NCBI RefSeq assembly: GCF_015234355.1
Contig: NZ_JADGMV010000003.1
Span: forward strand, 357,670-421,669
Origin: Psychrobacter sp. NG25
Lineage (GTDB): Bacteria; Pseudomonadota; Gammaproteobacteria; Pseudomonadales; Moraxellaceae
Direction: 5' to 3'
DNA: 64,000 bases
Shown here: positions 7,381 through 16,002 of the stretch, piece by piece
How positions within the stretch are numbered: the first letter of the stretch is position 1
How the letters are laid out: every line of letters starts with the position of its first letter
Position numbers and translations under genes: made by a program
Notes under the pieces: model-generated
What the model was told of the DNA's origin: nothing
Database searches by the model: none
What the model saw: the letters and a program-made list of their open reading frames with translations, nothing else

Positions 7381-9729
7381 CTATACTGGCTCAGCGATGC
7401 TTGCATTGACCCGCTGTAAGACAACCGTCGTTGATTTATACGCTGGTATGTGTGAATCGGGCGCATGCGTGTCTAAGTCAAATAAGTCATTACATTCAGG
7501 GTAATAGGCAGCAACGGCATTAGACGCAATATCCATCTCAGTCAACACCAGTGGCCCTAGTGTACGCGGCTGGCTAGTACCATTTGGGTTACCTTGTCGA
7601 GATACCATGACACTATCACCTGCGTGCCAGCCTAGGCGGCTGATTTCATCAGGATGCATCAATAAAACATCACGGCGATTGGTTTGACGATAGCGATCTT
7701 TATAGCCAAAAATCATCGTATTAAATTGGTCATGACTACGCACACTGGTCAATTGCCAAATCTTTTGTCCATCGTTTTGATCGTCATCAACGTTGCCATT
7801 TTTTCTCGCATTGTCTTCAAGAACTGATGTGGTTTCTGCCATTTGTGCGGCGACATAAGTAATTGGATATTTGGGTACTTCAAACTGTGCTTTACCGCTG
7901 TCAGTATTCCATACGCGATGGCGAGCAGCATGATACAAATGAAAGCCACGTTCAGTAGTGCGAATACGATGATTAAAATCTTCGAAGCCATTGATAGCTT
8001 GAGCAACATAGTCACGAACGATGTCAAAATCCTCGCTCATCGCTTGCCAAGGAATGGTAGAGTCAGGGCCAAGCACATGAGTGGCTATGTCTGCCACGAT
8101 CTGTGATTCAGATTTCAAGGTATCACTGACAGGTTTGAGCGTGCCTTGAGTGGGTACTACCTGACACATCGAATCTTCGATGGTCGCAAACTGCTCACCT
8201 TTAGCAGTCACGATGCGTTCAGTACGCCCTAAACATGGCAAGATTAGATTGTTTGCACCTGGGTACAACATGGTTTCATTTAGCTTGGTACCTACGAATA
8301 TATTAAGCTGCGTTGTCGTCAAAGCTTGTTCAATGGCACTGGTATCAGGTGCTGCCACAGCATAGTTGCCACCCATGCCCATAAATATTTTTAGTTTACC
8401 AGCGATAAGCGCTTTGGCCCCAGTAACCACGTCATAGCCATGCTCTTGCGGCATAGGATGCTCAAAGACACGCTCGAGACTGTCTAGTAAGCTTTTGCTA
8501 GGACGCTCATGGATGCCCATGGTGCGATCGCCCTGTACATTAGAGTGCCCACGAACAGGAGACGCGCCTGCGCCATCAATACCAATCATTCCCATCAATA
8601 ATAATAGATTGGTAATCATCGCGACATTGTCATCACCTTGCACATGCTGAGTGATGCCCATACCCCATGTGCAAATTGTTGCAGGACTAGCAGCAACCAG
8701 TTTGGCGAGATTTATAATATCTGTTTCTAGAATACCGCAACCAAGCTCGATATCTGCCCATGACTGCTCTGCTAGCCACTGCTTAATTGGCTCAAAACCT
8801 GATGTATGAGTGGCAATGAACTCGTGGTTGATTTTATCGTTTTCAATCAGCCATTTGGCGATACCTGTCAATAACGCCGCATCGCCACCGATCTGAAGTT
8901 GAACCACCTCATCGACCATGTCATTGCTTTGACCTGCTGCCATATGTGTGGGTTTTTGCGGGTTTCTAAATTTACTGAGACCTTGTTCGCGCATGGGATT
9001 GATAGAAATAATTCGACATCCTTGCTCGTGAGCATGGGCGAGCATCTCAAGCATTCGTGGATGATTGGTCGCTGGATTTTGTCCAAACATCAAGATAAGC
9101 TTGGCTTGCTCAAAATCTTCTAACTTGACTGTTGCTTTACCAATACCTAACTGCTTACCTAGCATGACCGAGGTTGGCTCGTGACACATGTTTGAGCAGT
9201 CAGGTAGGTTATTAGTACCGAAACAGCGTACGAACAGCTGATACATAAAGGCTGGCTCGTTGGTGACACGGCCTGAGGTGTAAAAGAGCGCCTCATCTGG
9301 CGAGCTCAGCTGTTTGAATTGTTCAGCGATACGTTGGTAAGCCATCTCCCAAGAGATCGCTACATAGCGGTCTTGCGCGACATCATAGTATAGCGGCTCT
9401 GATAAGCGGCCACTATGTTCAAGCTCATAGCCAGACCATCCTTGTAGTTCAGTGACGGTGTGTCGTGCAAAGAACTGGGCATCTGCTTTTTTTGTCATGG
9501 TTTCACTAGCGATGACCTTGATACCATTTTCGCAGACGTCGATAGCTTTGTGGGACTTGTGGTCAGGCCAAGCACAACCTGGGCAATCAAATCCGCCTTG
9601 AGGTTGGTTGCTTTTGAATACGCTGACACTGCCACGCAAAAAAGTTTGATAGTCCATCAGTTTACGAGTAGAGGAAAACAGCGCAGGCCAACCAGCAGCA
9701 GGGTGGGAGTAGACAGGAATTTTGCGCAT
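7381..9729 (-). CDS. FdhF/YdeP family molybdopterin oxidoreductase
   Basis: This 782-residue cytoplasmic enzyme belongs to the bis-MGD oxidoreductase superfamily. Features seen are an N-terminal Cys pair in FDCPGCAWP, the segment DCSNMCHEPTSV at the position of the catalytic ligand region, the cofactor-binding stretch LILMFGQNPATNHPRM, GASPVRGHSNVQGDRTMG, and the C-terminal molydopterin dinucleotide-binding domain (TSVRSHDQFNTMIFG). The substrate is unknown for most YdeP-type members; E. coli YdeP has been linked to acid resistance. The ATG at 9729 has GAGG 8 nt upstream, whereas the in-frame ATG at 9741 lacks one. FdhD is the next gene, which supports a functional Mo/W cofactor. Confidence 0.92.
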   Translation of the reverse strand: MRKIPVYSHPAAGWPALFSSTRKLMDYQTFLRGSVSVFKSNQPQGGFDCPGCAWPDHKSHKAIDVCENGIKVIASETMTKKADAQFFARHTVTELQGWSGYELEHSGRLSEPLYYDVAQDRYVAISWEMAYQRIAEQFKQLSSPDEALFYTSGRVTNEPAFMYQLFVRCFGTNNLPDCSNMCHEPTSVMLGKQLGIGKATVKLEDFEQAKLILMFGQNPATNHPRMLEMLAHAHEQGCRIISINPMREQGLSKFRNPQKPTHMAAGQSNDMVDEVVQLQIGGDAALLTGIAKWLIENDKINHEFIATHTSGFEPIKQWLAEQSWADIELGCGILETDIINLAKLVAASPATICTWGMGITQHVQGDDNVAMITNLLLLMGMIGIDGAGASPVRGHSNVQGDRTMGIHERPSKSLLDSLERVFEHPMPQEHGYDVVTGAKALIAGKLKIFMGMGGNYAVAAPDTSAIEQALTTTQLNIFVGTKLNETMLYPGANNLILPCLGRTERIVTAKGEQFATIEDSMCQVVPTQGTLKPVSDTLKSESQIVADIATHVLGPDSTIPWQAMSEDFDIVRDYVAQAINGFEDFNHRIRTTERGFHLYHAARHRVWNTDSGKAQFEVPKYPITYVAAQMAETTSVLEDNARKNGNVDDDQNDGQKIWQLTSVRSHDQFNTMIFGYKDRYRQTNRRDVLLMHPDEISRLGWHAGDSVMVSRQGNPNGTSQPRTLGPLVLTEMDIASNAVAAYYPECNDLFDLDTHAPDSHIPAYKSTTVVLQRVNASIAEPV

Positions 9730-9828
9730 GACAAACCTCATAGATAAATGGTGATGGATAAGTTGTTGTTATAGACGACAACTATATAATGATGAGCGAG
9801 AAATTTGTAGAATCAGTAACTATAGATA

Positions 9829-9867
9829 ACAAAAAACCTTTGAGAAGATTGAGCGTTTTCAAAGGTT
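9829..9867 (-). terminator. probable intrinsic terminator
   Basis: Arms aacctttga (9835-9843) and tcaaaggtt (9859-9867) pair perfectly over 9 bp with a 15-nt loop. On the minus strand a U-run follows (complement of the A-run at 9831-9836). It would stop the LysR-gene transcript before the oxidoreductase promoter. Confidence 0.6.
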
Positions 9868-9919
9868 GATAAGTGACCTATGCTGTCAAATATGTAGACA
9901 TTCACTTGGGAGATTTTAG

Positions 9920-10079
9920 TTACGTAGCCTGACAATAAAAGTCAAACCACATCTGTCTTGGCGTTCTATAGCCTAAACCTATAAAGTGCGTAATACTGAG
10001 CAGCTTTTCGAAGAGGGTTGGATCTAATATAGTCAATTTTCTCAGAATATTAAGTCTCCGATAAAGTTGGGGCGGTTCA
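9920..10079 (-). mobile_element. possible insertion-sequence end with transposase tail relic
   Basis: On the minus strand an open stretch ends at the stop 9920-9922 with the translation ...FIGLGYRTPRQMWFDFYCQAT. Its GYRTPRQ core looks like the C-terminal end of an integrase-type transposase. Just upstream, near 10053-10079, the sequence tctccgataaagttggggcg followed by gttca resembles IS3-type terminal repeats. There is no start codon, only about 50 codons remain, and no second terminal repeat is visible. I treat this as a deletion relic; both the family and the boundaries are uncertain. Confidence 0.35.
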
Positions 10080-10146
10080 TCTTACTCAATATATATTTTT
10101 ACTTATAACAAAATGCAAGTATTGTCGAAATATCACGATATAATTT

Positions 10147-11037
10147 CTATACGCATTGCAAAGTTTGCATAAACTGCATTTTGCTATTCAGCATCTCTTT
10201 TTTCAGCCAATTTTTAAACACCACCTTTCTCTCATCTTCGTAAAAAGGATGATAAGACAATAAATGATAAGACGAGCTGTCTGCCATTGGAGGATGGATT
10301 AATTCTAAAAAGTGATGCGAAAGTTCTTTTTCCACCATAAACATTGAAACAATAGCGGTTCCCAAACCAGCTAAGCACCCCTCAATACATAAGTAAAAGT
10401 GCTCTAACACCATGGTCTCGTACGATAAAATCTCGCTACTGACTAACTTAGATTTATTTATGTGATGCCAAAAATTTGGTCGAGAAGAAGTCAGTAATAG
10501 GGTGTTCGTTGGTTCAGTTCTAGGGTTGCGGACAGCGACTATGTATTCTTCAATAATTTTCTCATGAAATATATTTTTGTCCCATTCAAAATCATTTCTG
10601 CGCAAAGCAATATCAATAGATTTCCCTTGAAAGTCTACTATTCCGCCACCCGTCAGTAATACAATTTCAAACCCATAATTTAATGAATTAAATTCAGCCA
10701 AACGCGGTATCAACCATTTCATTGAAATAGTGGGCTCACAGGAGAGTACCAGTTGCTTTTTTCGATGATCTTGCCTCGTTAGATCCACAAGACAGTCATC
10801 TAATTTCGCAAAAATTTGCTGACAACAAGAGAAAAGTAGATTGCCATTGGCTGTGAGTACCAGTTTCTTATTGATTCGGTTAAACAAAGATACATCTAAA
10901 GCATCTTCCAAATTCTTAATCTGTTTACTCACTGCACTTTGTGTCACAAACAGTTTCTGAGAAGCAAGCGTCACACTATTATGCTCTGCAACGTAGTAAA
11001 AGAACCTTAATGAATTCAACGATATTTTTTCTATCAT
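10147..11037 (-). CDS. LysR family transcriptional regulator
   Basis: This 296-residue regulator has an N-terminal winged helix-turn-helix (about residues 5-64, with the motif SVTLASQKLFVTQSAVSKQIKNLE) and an effector-binding domain of the periplasmic-binding fold from about residue 90 onward. It is transcribed divergently from a LysE-family exporter gene across a 147-bp gap, the usual layout for a LysR protein controlling its neighbour, as in ArgP-ArgO. The ligand cannot be read from sequence. The exporter context and the adjacent thrH stub suggest an amino acid such as homoserine or threonine, which is inference. Confidence 0.9.
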   Translation of the reverse strand: MIEKISLNSLRFFYYVAEHNSVTLASQKLFVTQSAVSKQIKNLEDALDVSLFNRINKKLVLTANGNLLFSCCQQIFAKLDDCLVDLTRQDHRKKQLVLSCEPTISMKWLIPRLAEFNSLNYGFEIVLLTGGGIVDFQGKSIDIALRRNDFEWDKNIFHEKIIEEYIVAVRNPRTEPTNTLLLTSSRPNFWHHINKSKLVSSEILSYETMVLEHFYLCIEGCLAGLGTAIVSMFMVEKELSHHFLELIHPPMADSSSYHLLSYHPFYEDERKVVFKNWLKKEMLNSKMQFMQTLQCV

Positions 11038-11132
11038 GCCAAAAACTCATAGATGATGATGTAATAAACTCAATTTTAGTTTATCTGTAAATGTAGGAGA
11101 ATGCACTTAAATTAACAATATGAAAAAACTAA

Positions 11133-11154
11133 TATAAAGATAAAACTCTTTATA
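11133..11154. promoter_or_regulatory. inverted repeat in the LysR/LysE divergent region
   Basis: tataaaga (11133-11140) and tctttata (11147-11154) form perfect 8-bp arms around a 6-nt spacer, 30 bp before the exporter start. It is a candidate site for the divergent LysR regulator, inferred from position and symmetry only. Confidence 0.4.
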
Positions 11155-11184
11155 TATTGGTATTTTCTTTATAGAGTTCATTAA

Positions 11185-11793
11185 ATGACAGAATTTTTTA
11201 CCGTTATCATGATTACCATTCTTGCTGTGATTAGTCCTGGGGCTGATTTCGCTATTGTTACTAAGAATAGCTACCTATACGGGCGTTCAGTCGGTGTGCT
11301 AACGTCTATTGGTATAGCGCTAGGTGTCTTAGTACACGTGACTTATACGTTAGTAGCTGTTGCGATTGTCATGAAGCTTGCGCCAAATTTTTTGACAATC
11401 GTAAAATATCTTGGTGCACTTTATCTTATTTATATTGGTTATAAGACATTCACACAAAAGCCTGTACATGACGTCGGCGCTTCTGCGCGCATCAGCTCCG
11501 GACAAGCATTGCGCTATGGTTTTTTTACCAATGCTTTGAATCCCAAAACTACATTGTTTGTCATTAGCACGTATACGCAGATTGTTAGCGCCAGTACTCC
11601 AAAGTCTATTTTAATCGGTTATGGCTTGTTTATGTCTGTGGCTCACTTCATATGGTTCGCCTTGGTGGCTTTATTGTTCTCTCAACGGACGCTACGAGAA
11701 AAAATGCTACAGCAGCAAGTCGCAATCAATCGTGTCATTGGTTTTATATTAGGTCTATTAGGTGTGTTCTTGCTCTTTGCAAACTTAAACTAA
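11185..11793 (+). CDS. LysE/RhtB family amino acid exporter
   Basis: This 202-residue inner membrane protein has the family's six-helix pattern. The N-terminal signature SPGADFAIVTKNS (residues 18-30) is followed by the central GALYLIYIGYKTF and the conserved FFTNALNPKTTLF segment. Members export basic or neutral amino acids, homoserine or homoserine lactone. The upstream region has no strong Shine-Dalgarno. A 21-codon remnant of thrH begins 11 bp after the stop, so this was probably an exporter plus ThrH pair acting on homoserine or phosphoserine metabolites. The divergent LysR gene is the likely regulator. Confidence 0.9.
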   Translation: MTEFFTVIMITILAVISPGADFAIVTKNSYLYGRSVGVLTSIGIALGVLVHVTYTLVAVAIVMKLAPNFLTIVKYLGALYLIYIGYKTFTQKPVHDVGASARISSGQALRYGFFTNALNPKTTLFVISTYTQIVSASTPKSILIGYGLFMSVAHFIWFALVALLFSQRTLREKMLQQQVAINRVIGFILGLLGVFLLFANLN

Positions 11794-11804
11794 AGGAATT
11801 AAAT

Positions 11805-11870
11805 ATGAATAAAGTTACCTTTATCGATATGGAAGGGGTTTTAGTTCCGGAGATATGGAAATTAATGTAA
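11805..11870 (+). pseudogene. thrH: truncated thrH (phosphoserine/homoserine phosphotransferase) 5' stub
   Basis: A good ribosome binding site (AAGGAATTAAAT) precedes an ATG opening MNKVTFIDMEGVLVPEIWKL and then a TAA. The D.EGVLVPEIW pattern matches the N terminus of ThrH, a HAD-superfamily enzyme of about 200 residues whose first Asp is the catalytic nucleophile. Only 21 codons remain, and nothing later in any frame looks like the rest of the enzyme. A MITE-like element lies 82 bp downstream, so a deletion linked to mobile DNA is plausible. Confidence 0.6.
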
Positions 11871-11951
11871 GCATTGCGGCTGATAGGTATTAAAAGCTTT
11901 TGCGCAAAGTAGAGAAGTATCTCTATTATGCTTATTTATTCTTAAATCACC

Positions 11952-12042
11952 TAGGGTGTGTCATCGATTAGATTATGAGGCTTAAAATAAGAAAAATTGT
12001 AGATAAATAATGTATTAATGTGCTAATTGATAACACACCCTA
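11952..12042. mobile_element. MITE-like element, about 90 bp, with 20-bp terminal inverted repeats
   Basis: The left end tagggtgtgtcatcgattag (11952-11971) matches the reverse complement of the right end, ctaattgataacacacccta (12023-12042), at 18 of 20 positions. The interior is AT-rich and non-coding. Each end starts or finishes with TA, which could be the target duplication expected for IS5-family (IS427-like) or IS630-like elements. An IS5-family transposase relic lies 430 bp away. Element identity and the mobilising family are inferred. Confidence 0.6.
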
Positions 12043-12072
12043 ACACTCTAATAACTTTAAGGTTGAACTTTC

Positions 12073-12468
12073 ATGACGCTACAAATTGATCATATCTCAC
12101 TATCGGTTGCCAACTTAAATAATGCTGAAAAATTTTACGATGCTATTATGCCTATTTTAGGTGCTAAGAAAGTAGAGGGTTCAGCCGAGGCTTTAAAATA
12201 CGGCGTTCGGAACACGCCAGATGCTCATCATAATAGCTATCTGACTATCTTTGAGGCACAAGACTTCACTCGTAACCATGCTAACCATTGGTGTTTTCAA
12301 GTCGATAAGAGAGATAGAGTTGATTCCTTTCATGTTCAAGGCATTGCTAATGGTGGATATGACGCTGGGCAGCCAGGACTTCGAGCTGAGTATCATGAGG
12401 GTTACTATGCCGCTTTCCTAATTGATCCTTCAGGGAACAAGATTGAAGTCGTTTGTCATTCTTTATAA
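12073..12468 (+). CDS. VOC family (glyoxalase/dioxygenase fold) protein
   Basis: This 131-residue single-domain protein starts TLQIDHISLSVANLNNAEKF, the usual first beta-alpha-beta-beta-beta module with a metal-site His at residue 7. It ends FLIDPSGNKIEVVCHS, with the Glu of the second module (residue 126) conserved. A region rich in His (DAHHNSYL, NHANHWCF) lies between. VOC proteins bind a divalent metal and act on diverse small molecules; this one's substrate is unknown. The upstream MITE-like element ends 30 bp before the ATG, so the element may supply or disturb its promoter. Confidence 0.88.
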   Translation: MTLQIDHISLSVANLNNAEKFYDAIMPILGAKKVEGSAEALKYGVRNTPDAHHNSYLTIFEAQDFTRNHANHWCFQVDKRDRVDSFHVQGIANGGYDAGQPGLRAEYHEGYYAAFLIDPSGNKIEVVCHSL

Positions 12469-12471
12469 AAT

Positions 12472-12645
12472 TTATATAATGACTATGATGATTAAAAATG
12501 AGGAGGGTAGATCACGCCAAGGATAGCCGACACGCATACGATACAGTACACCTTCGACCGTTTGTCTAAGATTCCCTGTGTTATAGATATTAAGCTCTAG
12601 TAATATAGACCTTAGTCTTGTCCAGTATTGCTCTTTGAGCAAGGC
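12472..12645 (-). pseudogene. IS5-family (IS427-like) transposase N-terminal relic
   Basis: On the minus strand the translation includes YWTRLRSILLELNIYNTG, then GNLRQTVEGVLYRMRVGYP and PWRDLPSSF, the diagnostic N-terminal block of IS427-group transposases. Similarity stops abruptly after DLPSSF near 12494, where a normal protein would continue F.. WN and a DDE catalytic domain. The upstream in-frame extension (to 12753) does not look like transposase. The relic lies 4 bp from the VOC gene's stop on the opposite strand and 131 bp from the ABC gene. Confidence 0.75.
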
Positions 12646-12775
12646 ATAGCAAACGACGTCTTTTTTGTGTGAGAACTTAAAAATTACTCGTTTGCTATTT
12701 TTTTGCTCATAATGTTCAATACGCCTATTTAATAGACGTTTTTTATTTAGCATTCAAATGCAGCTGTTTTGCGGA

Positions 12776-13570
12776 TTAGCTCAAAATCAAGCTGTCATCT
12801 TCAACTTTTTCGCCACGCGTTTGCTCAAACATATCGAGTAAATCATGCACGGTCATGCCTTTACGAATATCACCAGCGACATCTAGTACGACTTGGCCTT
12901 GATGCAACATAACAGTACGTGTGCCATGCGCCAATGCTTGTTGCATCGAGTGCGTGACCATCATCGTTGTCAGCTTATTGTCCGTTACAATTTTATCGGT
13001 CAATTCTAAAACGAAAGCCGCTGTCTTTGGATCAAGTGCCGCTGTATGCTCATCAAGTAATAGAATTTTAGACGGTTGCAATGATGCCATTAGTAGACTG
13101 ACGGCTTGTCGTTGACCACCAGACAACAGTCCCATACGGTCAGTCAGTCGATTCTCTAGTCCAAGCTTTAGGACTGAGAGTTTCTCTCTAAACAAGTCTC
13201 GGTTATTTGGGTTTAGCGCAAAGCTCAAACCACGCTTGCCGCCGCGCTTATAAGCAAGCGCCATATTTTCTTCGATAGTGAGCGCTTCACAAGTTCCTGC
13301 CATTGGGTCTTGAAACACACGAGCAACCCAATGAGCACGTTGATGCGCAGTCTTTTTGGTGACATCAATACCGTTTAACAGGATTGAGCCACTATCGACG
13401 CGCGTGGTACCACTGACTGCGTTTAGAAAGGTCGACTTACCAGCACCATTAGTACCGATGACAGTCACAAACTCACCATCTGCAATGTTTAAATTGATAC
13501 CGCGTAGTGCAGGGTTTTCAATGGGCGTTCCAGGATTAAAGGTCAACCGCAAATCTGTAGCTTGCATCAT
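12776..13570 (-). CDS. ABC importer ATP-binding protein (COG1101 type)
   Basis: This 264-residue ATPase carries Walker A GTNGAGKST, a Q-loop near ARVFQDP, the signature LSGGQRQAVSL, Walker B ILLLDEHTAALDP and a switch His in MVTHSM. The EHTAALDP variant and overall length fit the ATPase of the TrpXYZ-like systems (COG1101 with COG4120 and COG2984). AAGGAAG precedes the ATG. It is the last gene of a unit transcribed leftward after the permease (31-bp gap) and two binding proteins. It would energise uptake of an unidentified substrate; streptococcal relatives take up tryptophan. Confidence 0.9.
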   Translation of the reverse strand: MMQATDLRLTFNPGTPIENPALRGINLNIADGEFVTVIGTNGAGKSTFLNAVSGTTRVDSGSILLNGIDVTKKTAHQRAHWVARVFQDPMAGTCEALTIEENMALAYKRGGKRGLSFALNPNNRDLFREKLSVLKLGLENRLTDRMGLLSGGQRQAVSLLMASLQPSKILLLDEHTAALDPKTAAFVLELTDKIVTDNKLTTMMVTHSMQQALAHGTRTVMLHQGQVVLDVAGDIRKGMTVHDLLDMFEQTRGEKVEDDSLILS

Positions 13571-13601
13571 AATAATTCTTCCTTATGGTTGCACATTGAC
13601 A

Positions 13602-14501
13602 TTAAGCTCGAACTTTACGACTTAAAAATTTATTTTTAGCTTTTGGCAATACCAAGGCAAATACGACGAGTAGCGCTGTAATCAAGTTCAAATCCTGCGG
13701 GCCAAAGCCAATACTACGCAGCGTATCACTCGATAGGGCGACCTGAATAAATAGCTTGTACAGCACAGCACCAACGACCACAGCAAAAGTAATCAGCCAA
13801 ATGCGCTTGGCCGGAATTATGGTTTCACCGATGATGACCGCTGCTAGACCAATGACAATCGTACCGATACCGATCGAGATATCTGCGCCGCCCTGAGTCT
13901 GAACAAACAAAGCACCCGCTAAAGCGATCAAACCGTTAGACACTGCCATACCAACGATGGTCATCCATGAGGTATTAATACCTTGAGCCTGCGCCATTCT
14001 TAGGTTCGAGCCAGTCGCACGCATCGAAAGACCAGTTTCGGTACTATAAAACCAGTTTAAAAACAGCATGGCAAGTATCACAACCATACCAATAATCAAA
14101 CAGCGCATCCAATAGCCATTACCATCGGTCACCAAGGTACTAAATACCGTGGTTTCGCCCAATAGTGGTAAGTTTGGCGCCCCCATAATACGTAAATTGA
14201 TAGAATATAGGGCAACCATGACTAAGATACTGGCAAGTAATTGCAGTATGCCAAGTTTGACATGCAACCATGCAGTAACGATACCAGCGACGGAGCCTGC
14301 TAGCATACCAAAGGCACAGGCCAACCATGGGTTGATACCAGCGATGATGGATATACCAGCGACTGCGCCACCTAGCGGAAAGCTACCGTCAGCGGTCAAG
14401 TCAGGAAAGTCGAGCGTACGAAATGAAATCAGCACGCCAAGTGCAACAAGGCCATAAATTAGACCGCTTTCAAGCGCACCAAAAAAAGCAATTAAGGACA
14501 T
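13602..14501 (-). CDS. ABC importer permease (COG4120 type)
   Basis: This 299-residue inner membrane protein has about eight hydrophobic helices. The N-terminal GLIYGLVALGVLISFRTLDFPDLTADG and later GLSMRATGSNLRMAQAQGI are typical of branched-chain-like permeases of the COG4120 family. It is followed by the ATPase and preceded, across a 356-bp gap with a terminator-like hairpin, by a binding-protein gene. As a single permease it would act as a homodimer. Confidence 0.9.
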   Translation of the reverse strand: MSLIAFFGALESGLIYGLVALGVLISFRTLDFPDLTADGSFPLGGAVAGISIIAGINPWLACAFGMLAGSVAGIVTAWLHVKLGILQLLASILVMVALYSINLRIMGAPNLPLLGETTVFSTLVTDGNGYWMRCLIIGMVVILAMLFLNWFYSTETGLSMRATGSNLRMAQAQGINTSWMTIVGMAVSNGLIALAGALFVQTQGGADISIGIGTIVIGLAAVIIGETIIPAKRIWLITFAVVVGAVLYKLFIQVALSSDTLRSIGFGPQDLNLITALLVVFALVLPKAKNKFLSRKVRA

Positions 14502-14730
14502 AAGATATTAGTCGGTTATCATCAAGCGTTTAGCGATTATTATCACAAGCAAAAAACAGCAAAGGTATGAAGCATGCTGCCTATAAGCCTATATAACCCA
14601 AACGGCTAAGCGGTGAATTTAACAGATTAAGCAATCTGCGGTTAGGGTAAACCAAAACATCTTCCTATGAGGAATGAGCATAAAATACCTTGGTTCGAAA
14701 TTCGGTTTTAATGCTTATATCACATTAAAA

Positions 14731-14767
14731 ATAACCCAGCTCATATACCAGTAGCTGGGTCATTTTT
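14731..14767. terminator. hairpin between binding protein and permease genes
   Basis: acccagct (14734-14741) pairs with agctgggt (14753-14760). U-rich tracts follow on both strands (catttttata on plus, ttatttttaa on minus). On the minus strand it would end or reduce transcription after the second binding-protein gene, leaving more binding protein than membrane components. Confidence 0.65.
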
Positions 14768-14857
14768 ATACTGAAATAATAGCAGTAAATATAAGCAACA
14801 ATCTATGATTAAACCATCAATATAATCGTTTAACGTGATGCTTACATTCAGAGGGCG

Positions 14858-15895
14858 CTATTCTACCACTTCTTTTGCTTTATCGATAACTGCTTGTGGC
14901 AATGTGATGCCTTCAGCTGTGGCATTTTTTGGACTGACATACAAATCAAGTGCTTGCGGCGTATAAACAGGGATATCGCCTGCCTTTTCACCGTTCAAAA
15001 TACGCACCACAATTTTACCTGTTTCGCGGCCAAGTGCATAATAGTCAACGCCCAATGCAGCAATGGCACCGCGTGCAACAGAACTGGTGTCTGAAGCAAT
15101 CAGCGGAATTTTACTTTCTTTAGCGACTTGGAACAGTGACTCGTAAGCAGATACCACGTTATTATCGGTTGATGTGTAAATCATATCAACTTTACCTTCG
15201 AGGCTACGTGCAGCCATCGCGATGTCGGTACTGCGTTGGGCAGGGGCTTCATGTACAGTGATGCCCATTGGTGTCAGCTTTTCTTTTAGATTTTTTAGGA
15301 TAATAGTAGAGTTCACTTCACCTGGGCTATAAACATAACCTACATTTTTCAAGCTTGGAATAATTTGGCGCATCAAGGCAATTTGTGGCTCGTAAGGGAG
15401 CGCATCAGAGCCGCCAGTTACATTGGTGCCAGAACCATCAAGCTTTGATACCAATTTGGCTTCTACTGGGTCGGTCACGGCAGAGAATACCAAAGGAATA
15501 GTGCTGGTAGCAGCTGCAACCGATTGTGCTGATGGCGTACCAATGGCAACGATAACATCTGAGTTGTCTGCAACGAATTGCTTAGCAATCTGCCCTGCAG
15601 TAGCAGTGTTGCCCTGTGCGCTTTGGAAATTAACGGTTAAGTTTTCACCGTCTTTAAAGCCGGCCTCATTTAGCTCATCGATGACACCTTTGCGTACGTC
15701 ATCAAGCGCGGGATGCTCAACAATAGCCGTAATAGCGACGTTTTTCATCTCTGTTGCGGCATCGCCAGTGGGGCTGTCAGTACTACCAGTATCTTGTGCT
15801 GACTGATTACAACCAGTCAATAGAGCGGTACAAACACCGCCTAATAATAGCGCCTTACTAAAATTGAAATGACCAAAACGATTTTGATACAACAT
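14858..15895 (-). CDS. ABC substrate-binding lipoprotein (COG2984), copy 2
   Basis: This 345-residue lipoprotein has the signal sequence ALLLGGVCTALLTGC, with the lipobox Cys at about residue 29. A low-complexity Ser/Asp/Thr linker precedes a type-I-like periplasmic-binding fold containing the family motifs NFQSAQGNTATAGQIAKQF, IGTPSAQ, GYVYSPGEVNS and YTSTDNNVVSAYES. It is closely related along its whole length to the neighbouring copy at 16003-17049. The ATG at 15895 sits 8 nt after AGGAG; the upstream in-frame GTG overlaps that site and is less likely. It would deliver substrate to the permease/ATPase encoded downstream. Confidence 0.9.
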   Translation of the reverse strand: MLYQNRFGHFNFSKALLLGGVCTALLTGCNQSAQDTGSTDSPTGDAATEMKNVAITAIVEHPALDDVRKGVIDELNEAGFKDGENLTVNFQSAQGNTATAGQIAKQFVADNSDVIVAIGTPSAQSVAAATSTIPLVFSAVTDPVEAKLVSKLDGSGTNVTGGSDALPYEPQIALMRQIIPSLKNVGYVYSPGEVNSTIILKNLKEKLTPMGITVHEAPAQRSTDIAMAARSLEGKVDMIYTSTDNNVVSAYESLFQVAKESKIPLIASDTSSVARGAIAALGVDYYALGRETGKIVVRILNGEKAGDIPVYTPQALDLYVSPKNATAEGITLPQAVIDKAKEVVE

Positions 15896-16002
15896 GGGTC
15901 TCACTCCTGAAAATAATAATGTGTCCGTACATTATTTAATAAATAAACATGATTGCTAGCGGTTCTTATATTGATAAAACGCCTTAGATAGGTAACGATT
16001 AC

